A stretch of DNA of 64,000 bases from Punica granatum (taxonomy: Eukaryota > Streptophyta > Magnoliopsida > Myrtales > Lythraceae): contig NC_045131.1 in assembly GCF_007655135.1 (NCBI RefSeq), positions 18,894,001 through 18,958,000 of the forward strand. The letters run 5' to 3'. Position numbers and translations under genes: made by a program. Positions 10,840 through 21,972 of this stretch are shown here, in pieces. A model generated the notes under the pieces. It was not told the origin of the DNA. It made no database searches and saw nothing but the letters and a program-made list of their open reading frames with translations. Numbering within the stretch: position 1 is the stretch's first letter; the number at the start of each line of letters is the position of its first letter.

Positions 10840-11194
10840 TCATTTTCGTTTTTCTTGAGCTAGGGATAGAGCAAGGAGAAGTGTGGTTTAAATAAGGAAG
10901 AAAAGCAGAAAAAGAAAGTGGTCAAAGATGGTCAAAGGCGGTGGAAATAAATTGGCTGCTGAAAAGGAGGCCACTTGGCCCATTCCACACTCATCTCTAT
11001 CTAAAAATGTCACTTTTCGTTTTTTTATTTTTATAGATGAAGATCCAGCCACAAGTGGTGGCATATTATAAACATTTAAAAATCCAGCCACAAATCATGA
11101 TATATATTATATACATGTATGTTATTTAACCATGCATTTGCCTATGTATATGTTTATGTGCATATATGCATGTTTGGTATACACTAGCCTCACA
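9734..11194 (-). repeat. Element A 3' LTR, proximal part (U3 side)
   Basis: This continues the LTR interrupted by B and aligns to about 17210-18628 of the 5' LTR. It includes the end of the minisatellite, an AT-dinucleotide run near 9895-9914, and a long CT run (10793-10836; GA on the element strand). It ends in CCTCACA at 11194, which is the element's TGTGAGG start. No gene is present. Confidence 0.9.
10793..10836. repeat. CT/GA microsatellite in the element A LTR
   Basis: About 21 CT dinucleotides. The matching run in the other LTR (about 18246-18270) is clearly shorter, so the repeat has changed length since insertion. Confidence 0.9.
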
Positions 11195-11209
11195 ATCTCC
11201 CCCACTAAT
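11195..11209 (-). promoter_or_regulatory. Element A polypurine tract
   Basis: On the minus strand the bases before the LTR start read ATTAGTGGGGGAGAT, followed directly by TGTGAGG. This is the expected plus-strand primer for reverse transcription. Confidence 0.85.
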
Positions 11210-11224
11210 AAAAATTTTGTCCCC

Positions 11225-11674
11225 GAAATTATTTACCTGATATCGGGAAAAGGTATGGATAGTTGACTCTCATAAAATCCTCGGGTTCCCAAGTGGCTTC
11301 TTAAATCGAATGACTCTTCCACAACACCTTTACTAATGGAATTCTCTTGGTTCGAAGGACCTGCTATTTCCTATCTAAGATTTCCACTGGCTCTTCCTCA
11401 TATGTCAATTCCTCATTTAACTCCACCGGTTGATAACTCAAACATGAGTTGGGTCCGGTATATACTTACGCAACATTGACACATGAAACACGTTATGAAT
11501 ACGGGATAGTTCAGGAGGTAGAGCCAACCGGTATGCCACCTTCCCAATGCGCTCGAGAACCTCGTATGGCCCGATATATCTGGGACTAAGCTTCCACGAT
11601 GATACCTTTAAGAAAACTCGATCCCCTTGCTGAAACTCGAGGTCCTTTCTTCGTTTATCAGCATAATTATTTTG
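11225..11674 (-). pseudogene. Element A integrase C-terminus and chromodomain remnant
   Basis: After a TGA at 11675-11677 (CGA to TGA, a typical deamination change) the same frame continues with the integrase C-terminal domain: a YADKRRKDLEF segment, GDRVFLKVSSWKLSPRYIGP, YEVLERIGKVAYRLALPPEL and IHNVFHVSMLRKYIPDPTHV. Further on, near 11231-11400, are a VEILDRK segment, IPLVKVLWKSHS and EATWEPEDFMRVNYPYLF. This is the fold of the chromodomain that ends Tekay-like integrases and is thought to guide integration to chromatin. At least two in-frame stops interrupt it. The frame also needs correction upstream, so this tail is not translated now. Confidence 0.8.
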
Positions 11675-13429
11675 TCACCCTTGAGCGGTCTTTAATCTCT
11701 CTCTGATAATCTTGACCTTTTCAGCTGTTAGGTCGACTATTTCCGGTCCAGTTAATTGCCTCTCTCCAACTTCGTTCCAACACAATGGTGTTCGACAAGC
11801 CCGACCATAAAGCGACTCATATGGTGCCATTCCAATACTTGATTGATAGCTGTTATTATACGCAAATTCCATCAAAGGAAGATAGTCATCCCAGCTGCCT
11901 TGAAATTCTATAACACACGCTCTTAACATATCCTCCAATGTTTGAATGGTCCTTTCGCTTTGCCTGTCTGATTCGGAATGAAAAGCAGTGGTCAAATTCA
12001 ACTTCGTGCCTAGAGCCGTAACAAAACTATTCCAGTACTTGGAAGTAAAATAGGAACCTCTATCTGATACTATGGATGCCGGCACACCGTGCAACCTCAC
12101 AATCTCCTTAATGAACAATTGTGCCAATTGATATGCACCAAATGTCGTTTTAGCTGGTAGGAAGTGAGCGGATTTAGTCAGCCTATCAACTATCACCCAT
12201 ATAGAATCATGCCCTCTTCGTGTTCGTGAAAGTCCCGAGACAAAATCCAGGGTGATCTTCTCCCATTTCCATTCAGGTACCGGAAGAGATTGTAGTAACC
12301 CGGATGGGTGCTGATGTTCTGCCTTAACCTGCTCACATACTAGACACTTAGCAACATATTCAGCTATCTTCTTTTTCATGTTATACCACCAATAACTTCT
12401 CTTCAAATTATAATACATCTTAGTGCTTCCGGGGTGCATTGCATATGGTGAGCTATGAGCCTGTGCAAGAATCTCTCTCTTCAACTCAACCTCGTCAGGT
12501 ACACAAATTCGACTCCCAAACATAAGTGTGTCATCCTCTTTCAAAAGAAATTCAAACTTCTTACCTTCCTTTACTTTGCCTTCCTTTATCTTATTTTTCA
12601 TCTCTACCAAAAATGGATCTACTTGTTGCGCTTCTCGAATTCGATCAATTAGCACTGGCTTCACATCATAAATAGCCATCAATGTTCCAAAACTGGTCGC
12701 CTCTAATTTAACTTCTAATGACCTCAACTCATTAATAAGTGTGTCGTAAACACTCCACATACCTGCTAATCTTGTTGATGATTTTCGACTCAGTGCATCT
12801 GCCACCACATTTGCCTTTCCTGGATGATAGTTGATCGTGCAATCATAATCATTGATTAGTTCCATCCATCTCCTCTGTCTCAAGTTGAGTTCTTTTTTAG
12901 TAAACAAATATTTTAAACTCTTGTGATCTGTATAAATCTCACATCTTGCTCCATACAGGTAATGTCTCCAAAGTTTGAGAGCGAATACCACAGCTGCCAA
13001 TTCAAGATCATGCTTCGGATAATTCTTCTCATGGTTCCTTAGTTGCCTAGATGCATAAGCCACCACTCTGCCACATTGCATTAATACGCAGCCTAATCCT
13101 TGATGGGATGCATCACTGTAGATCACAAATCCCTCATCCGTGGACGGAATAATGAGCACTGGAGCAGTAGTCAACCTCTTCTTCAACTCATGGAAACTTT
13201 GCTCACACTCATCTGTCCATTCAAACTTCACACTCTTCCGCGTTAACCGAGTCAAGGGAGCAGCAATAAGGGAGAATCCTTCCACAAATCTTCGATAATA
13301 ACCAGCTAATCCTAGGAAACTCCTCACCTCTGTTACACTTGTAGGGCGATTCCAACTCAAAATAGCTTCAATCTTAGTGGGATCCACTGATACACCATCA
13401 CCTGAAATCACATGCCCGAGGAATCCCAC
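11675..13429 (-). pseudogene. Element A pol: end of RT, RNase H and integrase
   Basis: A frame of 584 codons, starting after a frameshift. It begins at the end of RT ([16 protein letters not shown]), followed by the connection domain ([19 protein letters not shown]). RNase H shows [17 protein letters not shown] and [11 protein letters not shown]. Integrase shows the zinc site ([20 protein letters not shown] ... [12 protein letters not shown]), the DDE core ([31 protein letters not shown]) and [20 protein letters not shown]. The motif set is that of Tekay/Del chromoviruses. Some usually fixed residues differ (for example FHSESDRQ where HPQTDGQ is usual), consistent with decay. The frame ends at a premature TGA at 11675. 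Confidence 0.9.
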
Positions 13430-14729
13430 TCGGTCTAACCAAAACTCACATTTGCTAAACTTGGCATAAAGTTTTCTCTCTCAAAATCCGCAACACTGCA
13501 CGAAAATGTTCTTCATGCTCATTCCGGTTCCTCGAGTATACCAATATATCATCGATGAAAACCACCACAAACTGATCAAGATATGGCTGGAAGACTCTAT
13601 TCATTAAATCCATAAAAGCTGCTGGAGCATTTGTTAACCCGAAAGGCATCACAAGGAATTCATAATGTCCATACCGAGTGCGAAAAGCAGTCTTGGGCAC
13701 ATCAGAGTCCTTGATCTTCAGCTGGTGGTATCTCGATCTAAGATCGATCTTTGAGAAGACGGTAGCACCTCGGAGCTGATCAAACAAGTCATCTACCCTA
13801 GGTAAAGGATATTTATTGCGCACGGTTACCCGATTCAGCTGTCGGTAATCTATACACAACCTGAGTGAGCCATCCTTTTTCTTCACAAACAAAACGGGAG
13901 CACCCCAAGGAGATACACTAGGCCTGATAAATCCCTTTTCTAATAATTCTTGCAGTTGAATTTTCAATTCCTTGAGTTCTGACGGGGCCATACGATACGG
14001 TGTACGGGAAATTGGCGCAGTATCAGGCTCTAGCTCAATAGTAAACTCAATCTCTCTATCAGGGGGAAGACCAGGTAAATCATCAGGAAAAACCTCTGGA
14101 AACTCGCAGACTACTGAAATTTCACTAAGTTTTGGTGAGTTGACCTCAGTAGCAACCACATGTGCCAAATATCCTTCACACCCCCTTTTCAAAAGTTTCG
14201 TCACCTCGAGAAATGATATAACATTGAATGAAGCATCCAACTGATCTCCATGAAGCTTAAATTCAGGCTCATTCGGTATTCTAAAGATAACCTCCTTCTT
14301 GTAACACTCCACCGAAGCATGATGAGAAGCAAGCCAATCCATCCCGAGGATAACGTCAAAATCCCAAATGCTTAAGGGTATTAAATCAACTAACATTTCA
14401 TTATCCCCTAACTGTAGCCTACAACTGCGATACACCTCCCCAACTACCACACTTTCCCCGGTCGGTGTAGCTATGGACATACGACTATCTAATAACTCTC
14501 GTGGTCTATTAGAATGCATGGCATATGACAATGAGATATATGAATGAGTGGACCCTGAGTCTATAAGTACATGAGCAGGTTTATTTAAGAGATTTAACGT
14601 ACCCGTCACTACAGTCGGAGTGGCATCAGCATCCCGCTTCGTTAAGGTGAATACTCTACCCTGCGTCATTGGTCTATTGGCCTGGCCTGCTGAGCTCACC
14701 ATCGATCCACCCCCTCGGCCCTTGAACAC
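13430..14729 (-). pseudogene. Element A protease and reverse transcriptase
   Basis: The protease active-site motif [13 protein letters not shown] is near the start of the frame. It is followed by the usual spacer ([11 protein letters not shown]) and then RT with [70 protein letters not shown] and the catalytic FIDD near 13545-13556. The frame breaks at about 13455-13480, where a one-base change in an A-rich stretch ends it after VLRILREK; the matching downstream frame resumes at 13429. A further frameshift near 14725 separates it from the zinc-knuckle frame. Confidence 0.88.
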
Positions 14730-16005
14730 TCTTATTGCTACTCATCTGCCCACGGCCTCTTATCGCCGATGGCCTATTGCCCACACTAGCACTACTAGAC
14801 GCTGCTACTATAGGCTGCCTACAATTCCTCTGTACATGTCCCTTCATGCCACATCTAAAACATGTAACCCCCTCACTCCTTAATTGTGGGCAATTGTTTC
14901 TTAAGTGATCACGACGTCCACAATGAAAGCAACTCCCGGACTGCACTTGACAAACTCCGGAATGAAATCGACCACAATTCTGACAATTTTGATGCCTCGG
15001 GAGATTAGTTCCACCATAACTTCCACCACTCTAACTCCTCATGCCCTTACCTTCATGAGACCATTGCGGAAGCTGCTGATAAGTTGATTTCCTTCTATTG
15101 AAGCCTTGAATGAACCCGCCACTTTTTGGGGGTCGGAAGGAATCCTCTACAAGTGAGCTACTAGGCCGAGTTCTACTTTGCTCCCTCTGATGAACTTCCT
15201 CTCGTAAGTCCTCCTCAGCGATAATGGCTTTATTATACAAGTCTGCAAATAATGGGATCTCCAGAACGGAAACGCGCGACCTAATATTGAGGTTCAATCC
15301 ATCCAAGAGCCTACTGCATTTGGAAGTTTCATCACTTACCAATGTAGGGGCAAAACGTGACAACTTGGTAAATTTTACTTCATATTCAGCTACGCTGAGC
15401 TCTCCTTGCTTCAAATTAAGAAATTCCCGCTCCTTGGTGCGCCGAAATGAGGCTGGAAAGTACTTGTTATAAAATGCTTGCGTAAACTCACCCCAAGTGA
15501 TAACATGTGAAGAGTTCGGGTCCAGTCGTCTCTGAGTAGCCTCCCACCAGTACTGAGCATCCCCTTCTAGCATAAATGTTGCAAGTGCCACACGTTGGGT
15601 GTCTGAAACCTCCATGATTGAAAAAATTCTTTCCATTCCAACTATCCAATTCCCCGCTTCTATAGGATCAGCACTTCCCGAAAAACTAGGTGGACCATAT
15701 TTCCTGAACCTTTCATACGGCGTCAATTGTTGCTCCATGTGAGATGTAGATGCACTCGGCTGTGCTGCTTGCCTCTGGAAGAAGGCCGTTTGTCGCTCAA
15801 TTAGCTGTGCTTGCTGCTCAACTAGACGAGTCATGGCTGCTAATGTTTGGTGGATTGGTGGATCTTGATCCCTAGGAGCTGCAGCAGCTTCTTGAGGAGC
15901 TTGAGACACTTGCTCCTCTGTCATCGGCTCAGGTGTACTCAGATCAGCTAAATTCTCGGCTGTACGGTATCTAGGTCGACCCCGCCTTGCACGTTTGGGT
16001 CCCAT
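14674..16005 (-). pseudogene. Element A gag with two zinc knuckles, one nonsense codon
   Basis: The first ATG is at 16005 (MGPKRARRGRPRYR). The basic N-terminus is followed by a glutamine-rich helical stretch, then the Gag core (YGPPSFSGSADPIEAGNWIV, MLEGDAQYWWEATQ, KYFPASFRR, FLNLKQGELSVAEYEVKF). An in-frame TAG at 15031-15033 cuts the protein at HEGKGMRS. The same frame then continues into two CCHC knuckles, CFHCGRRDHLRNNC and CFRCGMKGHVQRNC, before a frameshift towards protease. Gag of this lineage forms the cytoplasmic particle. Confidence 0.88.
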
Positions 16006-16159
16006 TGCAAATTTTCCTATATAGAACACAAGTTAACCAAGCATTTAACAAACACAACGATAAGATATATCCCTTCTTGGGGCCGCAACTAATCAAAAGA
16101 ACAGGGATCAGGCACACTAAGTCTACAGAATCCTATAATCTAGGCTCTGATACCAAAAA
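16006..16159 (-). promoter_or_regulatory. Element A primer-binding site and short leader
   Basis: On the minus strand, TGGTATCAGAGCCT (16142-16155) follows the LTR end after a few bases and matches the tRNA-Met 3' end. The leader between it and the gag ATG is only about 135 bp. Confidence 0.85.
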
Positions 16160-18628
16160 TGTCACGATCCGAAACTTATAGCAGAGTTTCCCCTCTTTTC
16201 CTCAACATCCATTATCATATACGCAACTCATATATGTATAATCCGTTTTCCTAACTCCCAACACATTGAACCAACCCAGCAAGCTCTATATAAACATATA
16301 ACCACCTAACTAATTCAGATATATGCATAAAACTCTCAGAGATTACTCAGTTGCAACCATCTTGTAACACAGGCTGAACGAAAAGCTTTCATATATATAT
16401 ATAGCATACTTCTACAACACATCCAACCTTTAAACTAACTCGGCATGCTCTACATGAATATATAATGAGTCTAACGGATTCTAATGTACATATATGCTCT
16501 CCATAGTGTGTTCAGCTACAACCATACCTCTAAACCAACTAACAAAAGTTTCAGGTCGTAACAGGATTGTAACATTTACGAACACTTACTAACTATACTA
16601 TGGGTGGGCCTACTTGCCAAAATCCTTTGCGCTGATCCCCGTTATCCAAAGCCCTCCAGTGCGGCTAATCTAGCTCCTAGCTCATCTGGAAAAATGTATG
16701 CAAGGAGTGAGCTGCAACTCAGTGAGTACGATATTCTAACGTAAAATAAACTAATATGTTAACATCACAATTCATCACAATCAATCATGTATCTACTTAT
16801 GTCCGCATTCCACCAGATATAGAATCCAATACCAAGATCATCCTTTCACACAACTTATATGGCAACCAAATCCAAACAATAATAATATAGCCATAGGGTT
16901 GCATTTCCTCGCAACAGAGTTATGACGGTACTGTGACCCCGCACACCTCATTCATATCATCCTCAACTCCCAATATCCATGTCTCATGAGTGGGGGCCGC
17001 CCATTAACCTCTGGCGGTAAGAGTTGACCTTCATTTATATTCCGCCGGTCCAGCGGCCGATCATGCCCCTACTTATATTCCGCCGGGTCCAGCGGCCGAT
17101 CAGTTCCTTATTTGTATTCCGCCGGGTCCAGCAGCCGATCAGGCCCCTATTTGTATTCCGCCGGGCTCAGCGGCCGATCAAGTCCCTATTTATATTTCGC
17201 CGAGTTCGGCGGCCGATCAGGCCCCTTTTATAATCCGTCGGGTCCAGCGATCCCATGGCTATAGTCCAACCATCACAAGCATACTAAGCATACACATCAA
17301 CTATGTTCCGCAATCATTCAACCACCATCACTTCTATAACCATACACACACATATATATATATATATATTTATTATCATTTTACGATGGAAGAAAGTACT
17401 CACTAACACCCCTGAAATGACTACTTAATGAGTCGAGCCTTCCGGAGGTATAGTCTCCGTCTCCCCAGCCCCTATTCAGTTCAAGTACAAAGGTTAGATA
17501 ACATGCTGAATAAGGGTACACATATGTATCAGTTTAACTCCCATATTATTTGATTGATATAACTAAAATATAAGCAATGACATAACGATTTCAATGATAT
17601 GCTATGCATAACTCAAATCATATTTGCTTAAAGTAGCAATTATATTATATGGAGGGCCAATTCGATCAGCCAAATTCAAGAAGAGTGCAAGGAATTCTAA
17701 GTACTTCTTTGGTTCCGAAATACAACTAAATAAGAGCTTATTCAATCAATCCATCACATGATATCATTATAATGCATGATAAATTTTCAATTCAGTTCCC
17801 TTCTCTAATCCATGGTCAGCTCACAGAATAAAATGTATGCATATATATACCTATGCACACACACTTGTCTACATCTATATATGTGTATATATACTTTCAG
17901 AAGGGCATAGCTATGTGCCTTAGAAACCCACCAATTTAACCAAGGGTTTTGCCCCCTGCCCCACAACCGAATTTTTCAACCCATGTAAGTGACAAAACTC
18001 ATCCCAAAACAACATAAGACTAACTCCAAACATATATCCAACTCAACTTATATCATTTAGGAGAAGCTACCAATCTCAACAACTAAAATTCTCAATCTAT
18101 CCTAACTGAAATGGATGCAAGAAGAGCCACACCTATATCCAACATAGTGAATGTGGATGTTTAAATCATAGATAATCAACTTACTAATCAAAACTCCAAA
18201 CTTAGTCTTCTTCTCCAAGGATTTTTCTTAACTCAGCTAACTCCTCTCTCTCTCTCTCTCTCTCTCTCTTCTGGTTCATTTTCGTTTTTCTTGAGCTAGG
18301 GATAGAGCAAGGAGAAGTGTGGTTTAAATAAGGAAGAAAAGCAGAAAAAGAAAGTGGTCAAAGATGGTCAAAGGCGGTGGAAATAAATTGGCTGCTGAAA
18401 AGGAGGCCACTTGGCCCATTCCACACTCATCTCTATCTAAAAATGTCACTTTTCGTTTTTTTTTTTATAGATGAAGATCCAGCCACAAGTGGTTGCATAT
18501 TATAAACATTTAAAAATCCAGCCACAAATCATGATATATATTATATACATGTATGTTATGTAACCATGCATTTGCCTATGTATATGTATATGTGCATATA
18601 TGCATGTTTGGTAGACACTAGCCTCACA
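16160..18628 (-). repeat. Element A 5' LTR (2,469 bp)
   Basis: On the plus strand it runs from TGTCACGATCC (16160) to CCTCACA (18628); on the element strand it therefore begins TGTGAGG and ends GTGACA. It is near-identical to the interrupted left LTR apart from scattered substitutions, fewer minisatellite units (17036-17262), and shorter CT and TA runs. It is followed by the TSD gtttc. No gene is present. Confidence 0.92.
17036..17262. repeat. LTR minisatellite of element A, right LTR
   Basis: About six 36-37-bp units of the attccgccgggtccagcggc / cgatcaggcccctatttat type. Related units on the opposite strand occur in solo LTR G at about 31700-31925. Confidence 0.88.
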
Positions 18629-18633
18629 GTTTC
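18629..18633. repeat. Target-site duplication of element A, right copy (gtttc)
   Basis: Matches 1409-1413. C-type pol continues after it. Confidence 0.92.
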
Positions 18634-19227
18634 GTTGTTAGTTCCAGGGGTGTGGAGGTCGATGAAGAGAAGGTAAGGGCAATCTAGGATTGGCTTACAC
18701 ATACCACTATCGCTGAAGTGAGGAGTTTCCACGGCCTAGCGGGATTCTATCGAAGGTTCGTGCCGAACTTCAGTACCATTGCTGCTTCTTTGACAGAAAT
18801 CATCAAGAAGGATGTTGGGTTCAAGTGGGGAGAAGAGCAAGAGAAGGCTTTCAATACATTAAAGGAAAAGCTAAGTTCAGCTCAATTGCCACTTTTACCA
18901 TATTTCTCTAAACCTTTTGAAATCGAATGTGATGCTTCTGGAATTGGTGTAGGTGCTGTACTTATGCAAGACCGGAGGCCCATTGCCTATTTCAGTGAGA
19001 AGCTTAAAGGGGCCGCTTTGGACTACTCTACCTACGACAAGGAGTTATATGCGTTGGTGAGAGCACTGGAAACGTGGCAACACTACTTGTGGTCTAAGGA
19101 GTTCATCATTCACACAGACCATGAATCACTGAAGCACTTGAAAGGCCAAGGTAAGTTGAATAGCAGACATGCACGTTGGATTGAGTTCATTGAGATGTTC
19201 CCATCTAAGATTAGAGTAGACGCATAA
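18634..19227 (+). pseudogene. C-type pol, part 2: RT end and RNase H with a large internal deletion
   Basis: This resumes the pol interrupted at 1413 ([17 protein letters not shown]). A TAG replaces a Lys codon just after that. The connection domain ([20 protein letters not shown]) and RNase H follow ([41 protein letters not shown]). The frame then jumps directly to the last residues of pol (SKIRVDA, stop at 19225-19227). Compared with the copy at 58493-61804, about 1.64 kb covering the end of RNase H and all of integrase is missing. Both sides share CCCAT at the joint. The deletion happens to keep the reading frame. Confidence 0.88.
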
Positions 19228-19241
19228 GGAAAGCCAAGAGA

Positions 19242-19688
19242 TGCTGAATAAGGAATAAAAAGACTGCCAAATATTATAGGGGGGCCTTTATTTAGTTTCC
19301 TCTATTAATTCCGGTTTTAGGAAACTAAAGATATTCCAGTTGCCAAGTTTATTAGTTTCCAGATTCTCCTAGGCTTATATAAAGGAGGCTGAATAGCTGA
19401 TTAGAGGTACTTTCAGACTACACTGGTGAGAATTTTCCTCTATGTTGTTCTTCGACAACCTTCCGTGATTGTAAGCATGGATGCTTGTAATTCTGGGCTA
19501 TTTATAATATTGGTTCTTGGTTTTCTATAACCATCGGGTCAATATTCCATTCCTTTATAATATTGGTTCTTGGTTTTCTATAACCATCGGGTCAGTATTC
19601 CATCCCTCTTAATCTCTATTGGTGATTCGGGTTCGATTTCCAGTCTTTGTTGTCGGGTCTTGCGGCAGGTCTCGTGGGGTTCGCATCA
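19242..19688 (+). repeat. C-type LTR (447 bp), shared between two internal regions
   Basis: It starts TGCTGAATAAGG after a purine-rich tract (aaggaaagccaagaga) and ends GGGGTTCGCATCA. It contains the TATA-like cttatataaagg and a tandemly duplicated U5 motif (GGTTCTTGGTTTTCTATAACC, then ATCGGGTCAATATTCCAT). Pol lies directly upstream and a primer site and leader lie directly downstream, so it serves as the 3' LTR of one unit and the 5' LTR of the next. Confidence 0.85.
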
Positions 19689-20284
19689 TTTGGTATCAGA
19701 GCCTAAGTTCCAAATCGTGATTTCATCTATCCTCTTTCTTTTCTTTTTCTTCATTCTAGAATCTTTAGATATTGCTTTCATTTCTATCCTTTCCATTAAT
19801 CTTGTCTGATCTGATTTTAATTGTTTAAATCGTCAAAAAAAAGAAGAAAAAAAAGAAAAAAAAAAGAAAAAAAAAAAGAAAAAGTGAAAAAAAGAGGTAT
19901 CATTGGGTGTTGTTCGTAGCACCATTTGCTGTCTTCGTGGGCGAAGAATTTATTGCACAATTTGTTGTCTTTGTGTTCTAATCGTCTTGGCGTTAAGTTG
20001 ACCTGTCATAGTAGCTCTTCCGTACTCAATGTCTTCTATCAATCCATAAACTACGTCGTTGGGTCAGATTGTGTCATATCATTTTCTTTGGATCAAATAT
20101 TATAAGTTGCTCGGGTTGAACTCGTTTTCCGCCTTGCGATCGGATTGATTAGTTGCCCTAGAACTTTGAAGAGGAAATTAAGGGAGGAAAAAGGCAAGAG
20201 TGTGTGAGAACATCAGAGGATAAAAGCCTATTTTGAGTGAAAACACGAGTGTTTTGAGTGGCATCTTGCTGAGTGTAAACACGT
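19689..20284 (+). promoter_or_regulatory. C-type primer site and leader, interrupted by element D
   Basis: TGGTATCAGAGCC (from 19691) fits tRNA-Met. The leader holds an A-rich tract (about 19834-19900) and the conserved end block with the GTGTGTGAGAAC donor-like site. Element D splits it at 20284; it resumes at 22546 with agggagcgcgtgagg and reaches the gag ATG at 22585. Confidence 0.85.
20280..20284. repeat. Target-site duplication of element D, left copy (cacgt)
   Basis: Matches 22541-22545. Uninterrupted relatives read aaacacgtgaggg at this point. Confidence 0.92.
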
Positions 20285-20852
20285 TGATAGGCTCACGAAC
20301 CAGAAATTGATAAGAAAGAAGGGTGGAGGGTAGAACCAACAAAACTCACTCGATAAGATGACTCGCCACGAGTAAGAAAAGTCGGGTTGATTCGCCACGC
20401 TCAAAGATGAACGATGAGAATCGGGGTTTTCGCCACTAAACAATGAACTTGTTTAGATAAGAAAAGATAAGAAACGCTCTAAGCAATTTCATTCAAAAAT
20501 TCATCAAAGTCTGTGTTCTTCTCTTACAATAAGGTGCATATTTATATAGAAAGAATACACCTCCATTGACTCTAGAATAGGAAACTGACACCTAATAATA
20601 TAGGAAACTGATATCTGATATCCTCTAGATTACTTTCCTAAAATAGAGTAATGCAATAATCTGAAATAGGAAACTTAAGATTGCTGACTCAAGCTAATAA
20701 ATGAAATAATATCTAATTAAGAGAAACTATATTATAGCAATATAGTAAACTTAATATCTAATTAAGCCAAATTCTTGTTCTTGAGCCTTCTAGAATACGC
20801 GTTTGGACTCGAAAATTCTAATACATGTTGGGCTGCAATCTGAAGCACATCA
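20285..20852 (-). repeat. Element D 3' LTR (568 bp)
   Basis: On the plus strand it runs from TGATAGGCTCACG to AAGCACATCA. On the element strand it starts TGATGTGCTTCAG, with a TATA-like ctatataaatatgcacc. The last about 30 codons of the gag frame lie inside it. Confidence 0.92.
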
Positions 20853-21892
20853 TTCCCTCTCGGTTGGAAAAAGACTCGACCTCGAGTCTTCGTCGATGTT
20901 CTGCTGGTCTTGATTTGTGCATTTCGCCGCTTCTTAACTTGCCATTTAATGACCAACTTTTCTATCCGAACTCTCTCCAGTAATTCTGCATAGATCGACT
21001 TCTTTTTGCTTCCTCGCCAACCAACTCGTTGCTTGAACTGGTGCTGTTTTCCTGGTGGAGTCGTATATGCTTTGGCGAATTTTGCCTCGATTGGATGAAA
21101 CACCATCGACGAATCTTTGATAGCAATTACTTCTCGAAGTTCCACTTGGCCTGGGTCTAAAAATAGTTCTGCTTGAACTTTCTCTTCAGAATTTGAAATT
21201 AGTTCATCCCGAAGAATTTTGTTAATCACTAAATCCTTCTCGACCGGAACATTATTATCTTGTGACGCTTGAGCTGCTTCATTCTTGGACTCCACTTCTT
21301 CTTCTTTAAATTTGTCACCCTTCATAGAAGCTTCTTCAAGTTGTACTTTTTCCTCAACATCAACAATCGTCATAGGAAAAACATTTGTTTTTCCATGCTT
21401 AAGAGGATAGGTAGACTTCATGCAACCGTCTTCAAATTCATAGAGGCGTTCTTTGTATCTTAAAGGAAAGAATCTGACCTTTAAGAGTTGTTTCATGTGC
21501 CTCCACGTACATACCAAATTCCTTCCATCTTGAAGACGATTATTTTCCAATTTCTCCCACCAAGTAGACGCTTTGCCCCTTAACCGATAAACAACTCTAA
21601 CAACTCGACTTCCATCATCGGGGATGCCGTAGTAGTCGAAGAATCGGTCCACATCTGAAATCCACGCCAAGTATTCCTCAGCGCTCATGCTTCCGTTGAA
21701 AGTCGAAATTCTCTTTGGGGGATAATCCTTATGTACCCATTGGTGTCTTCTTATTCTACCGAAACTCTCGAGGGCTTGGATAGCTCGCTCAAGCCGTGCT
21801 ACACTCTCTTCTATTCGTTGGAATATGGGGAGCAGGTCTTGGTCGAAGGTAAACCCTCTTGGAACTCGTTCTGGGTGGTCTTTAGCCATTAT
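20762..21892 (-). CDS. Element D Gag-like protein (about 376 aa)
   Basis: The first ATG is at 21892 (MAKDHPERVPRGFTFDQDLL), about 65 bp after the primer site. An N-terminal helix (FQRIEESVARLERAIQALES) is followed by the retrotransposon Gag core: ISTFNGSMSAEEYLAWISDV, a DRFFDYYGIP segment, VYRLRGKASTWWEKLENNRL, TWRHMKQLLKVRFFP and YKERLYEFE. The second half is charged and Lys/Glu-rich and ends in a basic tail (KKRRNAQIKTSRTSTKTRGR). No CCHC knuckle and no catalytic motif is visible. The frame is uninterrupted and ends at 20762, 91 bp inside the 3' LTR. It probably makes particle protein that packages element D RNA in trans with a helper element. The helper family is not identified. Confidence 0.8.
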   Translation of the reverse strand: MMAKDHPERVPRGFTFDQDLLPIFQRIEESVARLERAIQALESFGRIRRHQWVHKDYPPKRISTFNGSMSAEEYLAWISDVDRFFDYYGIPDDGSRVVRVVYRLRGKASTWWEKLENNRLQDGRNLVCTWRHMKQLLKVRFFPLRYKERLYEFEDGCMKSTYPLKHGKTNVFPMTIVDVEEKVQLEEASMKGDKFKEEEVESKNEAAQASQDNNVPVEKDLVINKILRDELISNSEEKVQAELFLDPGQVELREVIAIKDSSMVFHPIEAKFAKAYTTPPGKQHQFKQRVGWRGSKKKSIYAELLERVRIEKLVIKWQVKKRRNAQIKTSRTSTKTRGRVFFQPRGNDVLQIAAQHVLEFSSPNAYSRRLKNKNLA

Positions 21893-21957
21893 CTCCGCAT
21901 ATTTAGCAAATCCACTCAATCACACGTGTTTCACTCGGCCAACAAGGATAGAACCTT

Positions 21958-21970
21958 CGCTCTGATACCA
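21958..21970 (-). promoter_or_regulatory. Element D primer-binding site
   Basis: On the minus strand the LTR end CCTATCA is followed by TT and TGGTATCAGAGCG, complementary to the tRNA-Met 3' end. The CRM-like and Tekay-like elements here use the same primer class. Confidence 0.88.
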
Positions 21971-21972
21971 AA

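Larger units (their letters stand above)
1414..18628 (-). mobile_element. Element A: Tekay/Del-like Ty3/Gypsy chromovirus, full length but degenerate
   Basis: A complete minus-strand LTR retrotransposon inserted in C-type pol and flanked by the TSD gtttc. Its 5' LTR is 16160-18628 and its 3' LTR is 1414-11194, the latter split by element B. The primer site next to the 5' LTR (16142-16155) reads TGGTATCAGAGCCT and fits tRNA-Met. The polypurine tract borders the 3' LTR. Protein order is Gag, two zinc knuckles, protease, RT, RNase H, integrase and a chromodomain remnant. That order, the long LTRs and the integrase motifs place it in the Tekay (Del) lineage. It carries nonsense codons and frameshifts in gag, between gag and protease, in RT and at the end of integrase, so it is non-autonomous now. 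Without the B insertion it would be about 9.96 kb. Confidence 0.9.

Noticed and set aside
20228..20443. Nearly identical short minus-strand frames in both LTRs of element D (also 21931-22131)
   Set aside because: They repeat only because the LTRs are identical there, one of them crosses the insertion boundary, and neither has a recognisable domain.
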